Assembly (NCBI GenBank): GCA_963772975.1
Contig: CAVYZH010000002.1
Location: 620,001-684,000 of the forward strand
Direction of reading: 5' to 3'
Length of the DNA: 64,000 bases
DNA from: AC-32 sp963772975
GTDB taxonomy: Bacteria > Actinomycetota > Thermoleophilia > Gaiellales > Gaiellaceae
In this document: positions 33,953-42,123 of the stretch, in pieces
Layout of the letters: every line of letters starts with the position of its first letter
Numbering within the stretch: the stretch's first letter is position 1
The notes under the pieces: generated by a model
Databases searched by the model: none
Seen by the model: only the letters and a program-made list of their open reading frames with translations
Told to the model about the DNA's origin: nothing
Translations under genes and position numbers: made by a program

Positions 33953-34029
33953 GCTGCTCACCTCCTCGTTCGCTGTCTTCAGCTTCGCGCGACGAGCGCA
34001 CGGGGCCATCGGTGTGTCCGCGGAATCCG

Positions 34030-34065
34030 CTGCGGACAACTACCCAGCTGAGTAGTTGTCCGCAG
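34030..34065. promoter_or_regulatory. 36-bp near-perfect palindrome between sqr and arsR
   Basis: Arms CTGCGGACAACTAC (34030-34043) and GTAGTTGTCCGCAG (34052-34065) are exact complements, and the 8-bp core is itself symmetric except for one pair (C44/A51). It lies 78 bp from the sqr start and 21 bp from the arsR ATG. ArsR regulators bind such dyads; the ACAAC/GTTGT half-site recurs at the second arsR gene. Best read as the operator controlling both directions. Confidence 0.7.
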
Positions 34066-34085
34066 CCTGATCAGCGCGGCTGCGG

Positions 34086-34463
34086 ATGGCACACCCGCGA
34101 GCGAACGCGACGATGGCAGAGATGGAACTCGTGCATCCACTCCCTACTGCGATGGTTGAGTTGGTCGCGAGGCGCTTCCGCGCGCTGAGCGAGCCGACCC
34201 GCATCAAGCTGCTCGATCGGCTCCGCGACGGCGAGGCGACCGTCCTCGAGCTGACCGAGCTGATAGGGACGAGCGAGCAGAACATTTCGAAGCACCTCGG
34301 GGTGCTCAACCGCGAAGGCATCGTCGCTCGCCGCAGGCAGGGCAACTTCTCCTACTACTCGATCGCCGACGAGGGCGTGCTCGCGTTGTGCGAGCACGTG
34401 TGCGGAAGCCTCCAAGCACAAGTGGAGGCGCTGGGGGAGATCGTCGGCTCGGCGGTGCCCTGA
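34086..34463 (+). CDS. ArsR-family transcriptional regulator with CxxxC in the last helix (125 aa)
   Basis: Winged-helix protein: LVARRFRALSEPTRIKLLDRL, then TVLELTELIGTSEQNISKHLGVLN (recognition helix) and the beta-wing RRRQGNFSYYSIAD. The only cysteines, Cys102 and Cys106 in ALCEHVCG, form a C-x3-C pair in the C-terminal helix. That could sense metal or persulfide through thiol chemistry; classic ArsR and SqrR/BigR cysteine patterns differ. ATG at 34086 or 34113; neither has a clear ribosome binding site. It is 45% or more identical by eye to the regulator at 39594. Position beside sqr suggests a sulfide-responsive repressor. Confidence 0.9.
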   Translation: MAHPRANATMAEMELVHPLPTAMVELVARRFRALSEPTRIKLLDRLRDGEATVLELTELIGTSEQNISKHLGVLNREGIVARRRQGNFSYYSIADEGVLALCEHVCGSLQAQVEALGEIVGSAVP

Positions 34464-34510
34464 GATGCTCGAAACGAACTATGAGCCGACACACACAAAG
34501 GAGGCTCGAG

Positions 34511-34729
34511 ATGCCCAAGAACATGAGCACATTCGACCGTAGGCTGCGCGGCTTTCTTGTCGCGCCCCTAGCGGTCATCATCGCCTTCGTCATCGGTATC
34601 GGATCGGTGACAGGGATTCTTCTGGTCATCGTCGCCGCGATCATGCTCGCGACCAGCGCGGTCGGCTTCTGTCCGCTGTACGTGCTGCTGCACTTCGACA
34701 GCCGCGGCCACAGGCCGCTGCCGCACTGA
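34511..34729 (+). CDS. DUF2892 (YgaP-like transmembrane) protein (72 aa)
   Basis: Two membrane helices (LVAPLAVIIAFVIGIGSVTG and LVIVAAIMLATSAVGFCPLYVLL) with the family's GFCPLY motif, whose Cys lies at the end of helix 2. This domain forms the membrane part of the rhodanese YgaP in E. coli, where it is tied to sulfur transfer. AAAGGAGG eight bases upstream of the ATG. It follows arsR by 47 bp and precedes the thioredoxin by 15 bp. A second copy is at 39379. Confidence 0.88.
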   Translation: MPKNMSTFDRRLRGFLVAPLAVIIAFVIGIGSVTGILLVIVAAIMLATSAVGFCPLYVLLHFDSRGHRPLPH

Positions 34730-34744
34730 CGCGGAGGCCTAGCG

Positions 34745-35308
34745 ATGGACGTGACAACCGACACCTTCGAAAGCGAGGTGCTCGAGCGGTCGCGGCACGT
34801 ACCGGTCGTGGTCGATTACTGGGCGGCCTGGTGCGGTCCCTGTCGGATGCTCGGCCCGGTGCTCGAGCGGGAGGCACAAGAACGCGAAGGCCAGGTCGTG
34901 CTTGCCAAAGTCGACGTCGATGCGAATCCCGAACTCGCGGGCCGCTACCAAGTTCAAGGCATCCCCGCTGTCAAGGCCTTCCGCAACGGCGAGGTCGTAC
35001 GCGAATTCGTCGGCGTGCTGCCTCCCGCTGCAGTGGCGCAATTCCTCGACGAGCTCACCGGGCCGAGTGCAACCGAGCGGCTTATCAACGAGCTGAGCGC
35101 GAGCGGCGAGCTGCCCGATGTGGTTGACGCGCTCGAGCACGGAGAGAACGAACGCGCCCTCCAACTGCTGCTGGAGGCGATCAATGCAACCAACGGCGAA
35201 GAACGCGAGCAACTCATCATGCTGACCGTCGGCCTCTTCGGCGACCTCGGCGACGAGCACCCGCTGACGATGCGCTATCGGCGCCAGCTGGCCGCGAGCC
35301 TCTACTGA
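34745..35308 (+). CDS. Thioredoxin-domain/TPR protein, YbbN-like (187 aa)
   Basis: Thioredoxin fold with the standard active site WCGPC (Cys30, Cys33), KVDVDANPELAGRYQVQGIPAVKAF with the cis-Pro, then a helical C-terminal domain (LINELSASGELPDVVDALEHGENERALQLLLEAI) of the CnoX/YbbN type. YbbN-like proteins act as redox chaperones. Here, beside SQR and sulfur carriers, it may reduce persulfides or mixed disulfides. The stop overlaps the OsmC start at 35308 (ATGA/TGATG type), giving coupled translation. Confidence 0.93.
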   Translation: MDVTTDTFESEVLERSRHVPVVVDYWAAWCGPCRMLGPVLEREAQEREGQVVLAKVDVDANPELAGRYQVQGIPAVKAFRNGEVVREFVGVLPPAAVAQFLDELTGPSATERLINELSASGELPDVVDALEHGENERALQLLLEAINATNGEEREQLIMLTVGLFGDLGDEHPLTMRYRRQLAASLY

Positions 35309-35772
35309 TGAGCGCTGCCGCCACACCCATCGTCCGGCCGAAGGAGTTCCACTTTCCTCTCCGTATCGAGTGGCAAGGAGGGCGCCGCGTAGCTGCCGGC
35401 GTCGACGGCAAGCAGTCCATCGAAATCGCGCCACCGCCCGTCTTTCACGGTGGCGAGGACCCGGCGACTTGGAGTCCAGAGGATTTCTTCGTCGCGGCGG
35501 CCGCCTCCTGTCTTGCGGTCACCTTCACCGGGCTCGCCGCGCGGGCCGGCCTCGAGTACAGCAGCCTGAGCGTCGACGCCGATGGCGTCTGCAGTTTGCG
35601 TAGCGACCGGCGCTTCGGCTTCACGCGCCTGCTACTCAGGCTTGAGCTCGAAACCGATGCCGCCCAGGAGTCCCTGGCGAGGCAGCTGGCCGAGCAGGCT
35701 GAGGAGACGTGCCTTGTCTCTGCCTCGCTCGACGTTGCGATCGAGATGGTCGTCGAGGTGCACCACGCCTAG
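35308..35772 (+). CDS. OsmC-family protein (154 aa)
   Basis: OsmC/Ohr-fold. HGGEDPATWSPEDFFVAAAASCLAVTFTGLAAR contains the first peroxidatic-type Cys in the AASCLAVT motif, and the second is in EETCLVSASLDV. The N-terminal RIEWQGGRR also fits. These proteins reduce organic hydroperoxides; close relatives also handle persulfides, which suits this locus. It overlaps the thioredoxin gene at its start and the aminotransferase-fold gene at its end. Confidence 0.92.
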   Translation: MSAAATPIVRPKEFHFPLRIEWQGGRRVAAGVDGKQSIEIAPPPVFHGGEDPATWSPEDFFVAAAASCLAVTFTGLAARAGLEYSSLSVDADGVCSLRSDRRFGFTRLLLRLELETDAAQESLARQLAEQAEETCLVSASLDVAIEMVVEVHHA

Positions 35773-37192
35773 CCCGTCTCTCCCGGCGAAAACGCAGCCC
35801 GAGCCGGACGCTGTCGAGGCCTCGCTCGACGACCTGCGTCGCACCGAGTTCGGCCGCCTCGACGCGGGCGGGCACGTCTACCTCGACTACACCGGCGCCG
35901 GCCTCTACGCCGAGTCGCAGCTCGCCGAGCACATCGAGCTGTTGCAGGGGACCGTGTTCGGAAACCCGCACTCGCTCAACCCGAGCTCGGCAGCCATGAC
36001 CGCGCTAGTGGAGTCCGCCCGGACGGCGGTGCTCCGCTTCTTCCGGGCGCCGACGGACGAGTACGTTGCGATCTTCACTCCGAACGCAACGGGGGCGCTG
36101 CGGCTGGTCGGCGAGGCCTATCCGTTCCGCGCCGGCGATCGCTTCCTGCTCACCTTCGACAACCACAACTCCGTCAATGGCATCCGCGAGTTCGCCCGAG
36201 CGCGCGGCGTCGAGACGACCTACGTGCCGAGTGTCGCCCCCGAGCTACGGGTCGACGAGGCGCTGTTGCCCCGCTACTTGATCGACGTCGGCGGCGAGCA
36301 CAACAACCTGTTCGCCTACCCGGCCCAGTCGAACTTCTCCGGCGTCCAGCATTCGCTCGGCTGGATCGAGCAGGCACACGAGCATGGCTGGGACGTCCTC
36401 CTCGACGCTGCTGCCTACGTGCCCACGAACCTGCTCGATCTCTCCCGCGTGAAGCCGGACTTCGTCGCCCTCTCCTTCTACAAGATGTTCGGCTGGCCGA
36501 CCGGCGTCGGCGCCCTCGTTGCGCGCCGAGAAGCGCTGGCCAAGCTCGAGCGGCCGTGGTTCTCCGGCGGGACGATCGTTGCCGCCTTTGTTCAGCGCGA
36601 GTGGTACCAGTCCGCTCCGGGCGCGGCGCACTTCGAGGACGGCACGATCAACTTCCTCAACCTGCCTGCGGTCGAGATCGGCTTGCGATTCCTCGAGCGG
36701 ATCGGGATCGAGGTGATCCACCGGCATGTCCAGACGCTGGCGAGCTCGCTGCTCGACACGCTGGATTCTCTCCGGCACTCGGACGGCTCTCGTGCGGCCT
36801 GCATCTACGGGCCCCGCAACAGCGAGGATCGCGGTGCCACCGTCGCCTTCAACTTCCTCCATCCGGACGGCCGCGTTGTCGACGAGCGCTATGTCGACCG
36901 CGTTGCACGCAGGCACATGATCTCGTTGCGGACCGGCTGCTTCTGCAATCCTGGCGCCGGCGAGGTCGCGTTCACGATCTCGCGCGAGACGCTCGTCGGC
37001 GGCGAGTTCGGCGAAGGGATGACGCTCGACGACTACATCGACGCGATCGGATTGCCCTCAGGGGGTGCAGTTCGTGCCTCGCTCGGCTTGGCTTCCGCCC
37101 CAGGGGACATCGACCGCTTTGAGCAGTTCGCCCGGGAATTCGTTGATCTCGAGACGGTGCCCTCAGACCTACCGCCGCGGAGTGTCTGCTAG
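35735..37192 (+). CDS. Class V aminotransferase-fold protein, cysteine desulfurase/MoCo sulfurase-like
   Basis: PLP enzyme. YLDYTGAGLYAESQ near the N-terminus, FTPNATGALRLVGEA, DNHNSVNGIREFA, the pocket LLDAAAYVPTNLLDLS, the Schiff-base Lys in SFYKMFGWPTGVGALV, and RTGCFCNPGAGEVAF, which carries the sulfurase-type Cys. The pattern resembles the N-terminal domain of molybdenum cofactor sulfurase, which releases sulfur from cysteine as a persulfide. The start is uncertain: no ATG or GTG is in frame, so a TTG at 35735 inside osmC is assumed, with a TTG at 35714 as alternative; the protein is about 485 residues. Probably the last gene of the rightward operon. Confidence 0.85.
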   Translation: MRSRWSSRCTTPSPSLPAKTQPEPDAVEASLDDLRRTEFGRLDAGGHVYLDYTGAGLYAESQLAEHIELLQGTVFGNPHSLNPSSAAMTALVESARTAVLRFFRAPTDEYVAIFTPNATGALRLVGEAYPFRAGDRFLLTFDNHNSVNGIREFARARGVETTYVPSVAPELRVDEALLPRYLIDVGGEHNNLFAYPAQSNFSGVQHSLGWIEQAHEHGWDVLLDAAAYVPTNLLDLSRVKPDFVALSFYKMFGWPTGVGALVARREALAKLERPWFSGGTIVAAFVQREWYQSAPGAAHFEDGTINFLNLPAVEIGLRFLERIGIEVIHRHVQTLASSLLDTLDSLRHSDGSRAACIYGPRNSEDRGATVAFNFLHPDGRVVDERYVDRVARRHMISLRTGCFCNPGAGEVAFTISRETLVGGEFGEGMTLDDYIDAIGLPSGGAVRASLGLASAPGDIDRFEQFAREFVDLETVPSDLPPRSVC

Positions 37193-39382
37193 CGCCTCGA
37201 CGCCGGCGGTTTCGGACGCAAACTGAGCGTGTCCGAAGCGCACATCCGGGAGAACTCGGTCGAGCCAGCGCGGCAGGGCCCACGCATGACGGCCAAAGAC
37301 GCGTAGCAGTGTCGGGATCAGCACCAGGCGCACGAGCATCGCGTCGAGAAGCACCGCGATCCCAAGGATGACACCCATCTCCTTCGGCGGCAGGGGCCCA
37401 GACAGCGCGAAGGTGAAGAAGACCGCGACCATCACGGCAGCGGCGGCGAAGATCACCCGGCCCGAGTGCGCGAGCCCGCCGATCGTCGCTTCGCGTGCGT
37501 CGTGAGAGCGATCCCAGTGCTCCTTGGCCGAGGAGAGCAGGAACACCGTGTAGTCCATCGAGATCGCGAAGATCATCGCGAAGAAGAAGACCGGCGCCCA
37601 GGCGTCCATGAAGCCCTGCGACTCGAACCTGAACAGGCCGGCGCCGTGGCCGTTCTGGAAGATCAGCCGGCCGATCCCGAAAGCGGCACCGGTCGCGAGC
37701 AGGTTGGTGAGCACACCGAGTGCGGCGATCAGCGGCGCTTGCAGGGCCACGAGCAAGAGCAGGAAGCCGAGCACGAGCACGACGCCGATCACGAGCGGGG
37801 TCTTCGCCGCCAGCGCCGACTCGAGGTCGTGGTTCTCCGCCGCAGCTCCCCCGACGAGCGCGCCAGCCGGCAGTGTGCTGCGCAGGTGGTCGATCGTGTG
37901 TCCGGTCGCCTTGCTCGAGGGGTCGGTGGTCGGGATCGCCTGCACGAGCGCGAGGCCGTTGCCGCCGACCCGAACCGGCGAGACGCGGGCGATGCCAGGA
38001 TCGCGGCGAGCGACGGCAGCAACTGCCGCGGCCTCGTGCTGCGGCGCGACGATCTGAAGCGCGCCAGGCGCCCCGGGGCCGAATGCCTGCTGCACCTGGG
38101 TGTAGCCGACGCGCGAGCCATCGCTCTTCGGGACGACCTTGATCGACGGCATCCCGGTCTTCAGGCCGATGACCGGGAACGCCAGGAGGACGAGGACGAG
38201 CGTCGCGGCGGGCCCATAAATGTGCGGGTGGCGCCAGAGGCGCTCGCCCCAGCGCGCGAAGCGCGCGGAGCGGTGCTCGCCCGAATGCACCCAACGAAGC
38301 GGCAGCGCGTCGACCTTCGGTCCGAGCTTCGTCAGGACCGCCGGCAGCAGCGTCAGCGTCGCGGCGAGCACGAAGGCGACGCTGAGCATGATCCCCAGGG
38401 CCATCGAGCGGAAGGCGGGGCTGGGCACGAGCATCACGGCCGAGAGCGAGACGAAGACAGTCAGGCCGGAGAAGAGGACCGCCTTGCCGGCGGTGTCCAT
38501 CGTCACGGCGACCGCGTTTCGGACGCTCAGCTTCGAGCCGACGAGCGCACCGCGGAACCGGTGCACGACGAAGAGTGCGTAATCGATCCCGAGCGCGAGC
38601 GCGAACATGAGCGCGAAGTTCATCGCCCAGATCGAAATCTCGAAGCCGTGCGTGAGCAGCGTCAGCAGCCCGGCCGAGGCCAGCAGCCCGACGATCGTCA
38701 GCAGCAGCGGCAGCCCGGCGGCCACGAGAGACCCGAAAGCCAGCACGAGGATCGCCATCGTCACCGGCCAGGAGAAGAGCTCGGACTTCATCATCGCCGT
38801 GCGGTTGGCGGTGTTGAAGTCGCTCCACATGCCGGAGGCGCCGGTCAGCGAGACTGTCACGCCGGCGGCGCCGGCGGCGTGCAGCTTCGACTTGAGCTTG
38901 TCGGCGGCAGCGACCATCGCGGTGGGGTCGCCCTTTGCGCCGGCCATGACGATCGCCGTGTGACCGTCGGCCGAGATGGTCGCGCCAGGCTGCGGCGCCT
39001 GCACCGAGGCGACGCGTGAGTCGCCGGCGAGGACGCGCTCGACGCGGGCAACCGTCTGCCTGAAGGCGGGGTCGGCGACCGTCTGGCGTGGCGAGTTGAG
39101 AACGACCATCAACGCCGAGCTCGAGAGGCCGGCGAAGTTGGGCTGGATCAGGCCGCGCGCCTTCACCGACCCGGAGCCGTTGGCCTGCCAGCCCGCTCCC
39201 GAAAGGGCCGTCTCGACCTTCGGCGCGAAGGCGGCGAGCGCGACGGCGACAAGCAGCCAGGCAATCGAGACGGCGCGAACGTGGCCGGCAGTCCAGCCGC
39301 CCAGCCGGCCGAGCGGGCCGACCTTGATCGGCTGCACCGAGACCGGCGCCTGCGGTGGTGCGGTCGTGGCGAGCGTGCTCAC
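37169..39382 (-). CDS. MMPL/RND-family transporter (737 aa)
   Basis: Twelve-helix RND exporter: ALGIDYALFVVHRFR and AISMDYTVFLLSSAKEHW are the two proton-relay Asp-Tyr segments; a large soluble loop (residues about 55-190) follows helix 1. The GTG at 39382 overlaps the stop of the DUF2892 gene (GTGA), so arsR, DUF2892 and this gene form one operon. It overlaps the opposing aminotransferase-fold gene by 24 bp at the 3' end. Under an ArsR-type regulator it may export a sulfur, metal or thiol compound rather than a cell-wall lipid. That is inference. Confidence 0.92.
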   Translation of the reverse strand: MSTLATTAPPQAPVSVQPIKVGPLGRLGGWTAGHVRAVSIAWLLVAVALAAFAPKVETALSGAGWQANGSGSVKARGLIQPNFAGLSSSALMVVLNSPRQTVADPAFRQTVARVERVLAGDSRVASVQAPQPGATISADGHTAIVMAGAKGDPTAMVAAADKLKSKLHAAGAAGVTVSLTGASGMWSDFNTANRTAMMKSELFSWPVTMAILVLAFGSLVAAGLPLLLTIVGLLASAGLLTLLTHGFEISIWAMNFALMFALALGIDYALFVVHRFRGALVGSKLSVRNAVAVTMDTAGKAVLFSGLTVFVSLSAVMLVPSPAFRSMALGIMLSVAFVLAATLTLLPAVLTKLGPKVDALPLRWVHSGEHRSARFARWGERLWRHPHIYGPAATLVLVLLAFPVIGLKTGMPSIKVVPKSDGSRVGYTQVQQAFGPGAPGALQIVAPQHEAAAVAAVARRDPGIARVSPVRVGGNGLALVQAIPTTDPSSKATGHTIDHLRSTLPAGALVGGAAAENHDLESALAAKTPLVIGVVLVLGFLLLLVALQAPLIAALGVLTNLLATGAAFGIGRLIFQNGHGAGLFRFESQGFMDAWAPVFFFAMIFAISMDYTVFLLSSAKEHWDRSHDAREATIGGLAHSGRVIFAAAAVMVAVFFTFALSGPLPPKEMGVILGIAVLLDAMLVRLVLIPTLLRVFGRHAWALPRWLDRVLPDVRFGHAQFASETAGVEALADTPRR

Positions 39383-39594
39383 TGACGGCAGCCTTTCTCG
39401 ATTCCCGCGCCACGCTCGAGCGGGAGCGAGGCCGGGCACGAGCCCGCGCCGACGAACAGCCACTGGTTAAGGCCAACGAAGACAGTCAGCAGGAGGAACC
39501 AGGGCGTGAGGAGCACGGCAAGCAGCACGCTCAGGAGCGTCATTGAGCCCGCGAGCGCGAACAGCACGCGCTCGAGTGGCCAACGGTGCGCCAT
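39379..39594 (-). CDS. DUF2892 (YgaP-like transmembrane) protein (71 aa)
   Basis: Two hydrophobic helices, VLFALAGSMTLLSVLLAVLL and WFLLLTVFVGLNQWLFVG, with the family GLNQ...GSCPAS motif bearing a Cys. The ATG at 39594 overlaps the arsR stop (TGATG) and its own stop overlaps the MMPL GTG, so three genes are translationally coupled. Distinct in sequence from the copy at 34511 but the same family and the same partner regulator type. Confidence 0.85.
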   Translation of the reverse strand: MAHRWPLERVLFALAGSMTLLSVLLAVLLTPWFLLLTVFVGLNQWLFVGAGSCPASLPLERGAGIEKGCRQ

Positions 39595-39935
39595 CAGACG
39601 CTCACGCCTTCGACCAGCTCGTGCAGCGCGCGCAGCTGCTGCTGGGCCGCGCCGCAGACTTGCTCGCAAAGCGCGAACACGCTCTCGTCGACGATCCGGT
39701 AGTAGACGCGGTTGCCCTCCTTGCGGCGCCCAAGCATCCCGGCATCGGCCAGCACGGTCAGATGCTTGGACACGTTCTGCTGCGACGCCGCGAGGGCATC
39801 GGAGAGCTCTCCGACCGTCGCCTCGCCGTCGCGAAGGTGGTCGAGTAGGCGAATGCGCATCGGCTCAGCCAGCACCCGGAAACGGCGGGCGACGAGCTCC
39901 GCGAGCTCTTCTTGGATCGGGTGGGGTAATGGCAA
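39594..39935 (-). CDS. ArsR-family transcriptional regulator with CxxxC in the last helix (113 aa)
   Basis: Winged helix with LVARRFRVLAEPMRIRLLDHL, SQQNVSKHLTVLADAG and RKEGNRVYYRIVD. Its only cysteines, Cys90 and Cys94 in ALCEQVCG, occupy the same positions as in the regulator at 34086. A TTG start at 39935 is supported by AGGAG six bases upstream. It heads an operon with DUF2892 and MMPL genes and lies next to an imperfect dyad at 39950-39973. Likely a repressor released by metal or sulfur ligand. Confidence 0.9.
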   Translation of the reverse strand: MPLPHPIQEELAELVARRFRVLAEPMRIRLLDHLRDGEATVGELSDALAASQQNVSKHLTVLADAGMLGRRKEGNRVYYRIVDESVFALCEQVCGAAQQQLRALHELVEGVSV

Positions 39936-39949
39936 TTCAGTCTCCTACA

Positions 39950-39973
39950 CTCAACAACGGATTAGTTGTAGAG
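39950..39973. promoter_or_regulatory. Candidate ArsR operator
   Basis: Imperfect palindrome CTCAACAAC-GGATTA-GTTGTAGAG, eight of nine arm positions paired, located 15-38 bp upstream of the TTG start of the arsR gene. The core half-site ACAAC/GTTGT is shared with the large palindrome at 34030-34065. Confidence 0.5.
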
Positions 39974-40087
39974 ATGTATAGCACAATTGAGTCCGCCGCC
40001 GAGAAGCTGAACGCGGAGAAGGTTCCAACGATCCACGGCACGAACAGATGGACCCCTGCATCTGTTCGGAAGGCATTCGTTTCCTAG
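39974..40087 (+). pseudogene. Fragment of a serine-recombinase-type domain
   Basis: A 37-codon frame from an ATG at 39974 reads IESAAEKLNAEKVPTIHGTN then RWTPASVRKAF. This is the pattern of the Recombinase domain in large serine recombinases, where a helix (IA..LN..GVPT) precedes RW....V..IL. No catalytic domain is nearby, so it is a stub, possibly of an old mobile element. No ribosome binding site. Confidence 0.4.
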
Positions 40088-40272
40088 AAGTGGCGCAGTC
40101 GCCGTGCCGACCGCCAGTCGGCGCGCATCACGCGGTCGAGCGGCGGTCAGGCGGCGTGAGTGCGGCGGACGATAAATCTGAGAATCTCAAGCCATTCCGT
40201 CGGGAGCGGCTTGTTCATACGGTTTCCGGCCACCTGCCGAGCGGACGACAGATATGAGAATGGCTCGCTTGC
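40088..40272. other. Short region without a gene
   Basis: No ORF, tRNA or strong hairpin is seen. TGAGAAT occurs twice (near 40179 and 40255), once inside a short palindrome TGAGAATCTCA. Meaning unclear. Confidence 0.3.
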
Positions 40273-42120
40273 TTAGGGCTCGACGTTGAAGCTGAACATC
40301 ATCCCGCTCTCGTGATGCTCGGCGATGTGGCAATGAGCCATCCAGCGGCCGGGGTTGGTGACGTCGAGCAGGATGTCGACGGTCTCGCCGGTGCGGACGA
40401 GGACTGTGTCCTTCCAGACCAGGTTCGGCTCGACGACGTCGTTGCGGGCCAGGATCAGGAACCGCCCGGCCCCGTGAACGTGGAACGGGTGCGGCATCGG
40501 GTGATCTGAGTCCATCTCGTTCACTAGGCGCAGCTTCACCTGGTCGCCGACATGGAACGTCCAATCGATCTGGGCGTTCTCGGCGCCGGTGTCGCGGTCG
40601 ACGAGCTTCCAGCGCATGTTCGCCGGCGTTGTCTTCCGGTTGACCTCGACCATGTCGTCTTCCCATTCGATCCCCTGCGCGGCGTCGTGACCGTGCTCGA
40701 CCTCGCCGTGCTTGGAGTGGCTTCCGTGTTCGCCGTGATGCTCGTGGTCCTGCCCGTGGTGTCCGTGCTTGCCGTGATGCTCGTCTGCTTCGCCCTCGCC
40801 ATGGCCGTGATGTCCGTGCTCGTGATGGCCCTCATGCTCGTCGCCGTGCTCACCTCCGGCTGCGACCACGCTTGCCGGCAGCAGCTTCATGCCGCACTTC
40901 GGGCAGCGGTCGGGCTTGTCGCTCGTCACCTCCGGATGCATCGGGCAGACGTACGTCGTCTCTTCCGCCGCCTGGGCAAGAAGCTTCATCCCGCACTTCG
41001 GGCAGCTGCCCGGCTCGTCGCTCACGACCTCGGGGTGCATCGGGCAGACGTAAACGACGGGCACGCCGTCGGGCACGCCCATGTCCATCTCCGCGGTGAA
41101 CGAAAGCGATTTGTCGGGTGGCGCCTTGAAGAAGGGCTCGACGTGCTCGCGTAGCTCGGCCATGTCGCGGTTGGTGCGCAGGCTCGGGAAGTCGTCGACG
41201 AACGACTGCTCCGGCTGCTCGTCGACAACGGCGATCGACGCGAGCCGGTAGGTGTGCTCGGGCGTCGTGTGTTGGAGCTCGAGCTCGCCTGCGTCCGGAA
41301 AGAGCACGTCGACGACGACGCGCTCGGAGGGGGCGAGCAGGACCTCGTCGACGAGTTCCTCGCGCTCGTAGTGGCCGGCGTCGGCGCCAACCAGCTTCAT
41401 CTGCGCGCCCGGCAGCGTCACGTTGAAGACACGGGTATTGGCGGTGTTGGTGAAGTAGAAGCGGACGACCTCGCCCCGCTTGGCTTCGAGCGCAAGGTCC
41501 GGCTCGCCGGCGACGAGCATGACGTTGCCGAAGCGGCCCATCGCCACGTGCGTCGTCTCTGACTCGCTGAAGGCGGCGATCTTGCCGTCCTCGATCAGGA
41601 TGTCGTCGAGCGTGAGGAGGAGCTCGCGATTCGCCGGCTGCCAGTAGTCGGGTTCGCTCGGGGTGGAGAGGATGTTCCCGTACAGCCCCATCTCCTGGCC
41701 GTAGTCCTCGCGGATGTGCGGGTGGTACCAGAAGGCGCCGGGGTCGGGCACGTGCACCTGGTAGGTGAAGCTCTCGCCGACCGGGATCGGCGCCTGCGTG
41801 TCGTGCGTGCCGTCGTAGCGGTTCTCGAGCCGCAGCCCGTGCCAGTGGACGGTCGCGTCGACATCGCCGTGGTTCGTGACGTGCACGGTGATCGTCGCGC
41901 CCTGGGGAACCTTGAGCGTCGGGCCGGGAACGGAGCCGTTGTAGGCGAGCATCCGCACGGTCGCGTCGCCGATCTGCTTCTTGACGGGGATGATCTCGAG
42001 CTCGAACTCGTCCCCGTCGGCGAGCTCGACTGGCTCGGTCGGCCGCGCATCCGGCAGCCCCTCGGTCTCGCGCGGGAACTCGATCGTCTGGCTGTGGTGT
42101 TCGTGGCCCGGCTCGTGCAT
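40273..42120 (-). CDS. Multicopper oxidase with two heavy-metal-binding (CPMHP) domains and His-rich linker (615 aa)
   Basis: Laccase-type copper motifs are complete: HWHG (92-95), WYHPHIRE (131-138), HPFHVHG (544-550) and HCHIAEHHESGM (597-608). Between cupredoxin domains 2 and 3 two tandem domains are inserted at about 357-381 and 390-414, each CPMHPEV...CPKCGMKLL, the zinc/copper-binding domain usually found on CopA ATPases and CusB. They are followed by a His/Glu/Gly-rich stretch (about 424-478). No signal peptide is evident; the N-terminus is MHEPGHEHHSQ, so export, if any, must be by another route. Likely copper oxidation/detoxification with metal storage or delivery. It ends four bases before the FMO-like gene upstream, same operon. 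Confidence 0.92.
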   Translation of the reverse strand: MHEPGHEHHSQTIEFPRETEGLPDARPTEPVELADGDEFELEIIPVKKQIGDATVRMLAYNGSVPGPTLKVPQGATITVHVTNHGDVDATVHWHGLRLENRYDGTHDTQAPIPVGESFTYQVHVPDPGAFWYHPHIREDYGQEMGLYGNILSTPSEPDYWQPANRELLLTLDDILIEDGKIAAFSESETTHVAMGRFGNVMLVAGEPDLALEAKRGEVVRFYFTNTANTRVFNVTLPGAQMKLVGADAGHYEREELVDEVLLAPSERVVVDVLFPDAGELELQHTTPEHTYRLASIAVVDEQPEQSFVDDFPSLRTNRDMAELREHVEPFFKAPPDKSLSFTAEMDMGVPDGVPVVYVCPMHPEVVSDEPGSCPKCGMKLLAQAAEETTYVCPMHPEVTSDKPDRCPKCGMKLLPASVVAAGGEHGDEHEGHHEHGHHGHGEGEADEHHGKHGHHGQDHEHHGEHGSHSKHGEVEHGHDAAQGIEWEDDMVEVNRKTTPANMRWKLVDRDTGAENAQIDWTFHVGDQVKLRLVNEMDSDHPMPHPFHVHGAGRFLILARNDVVEPNLVWKDTVLVRTGETVDILLDVTNPGRWMAHCHIAEHHESGMMFSFNVEP

Positions 42121-42123
42121 CGG

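Noticed and set aside
39974..40087. Evidence that the sulfur locus is on an active mobile element
   Set aside because: Only a 37-codon recombinase-like stub is present, with no catalytic domain or flanking repeats.
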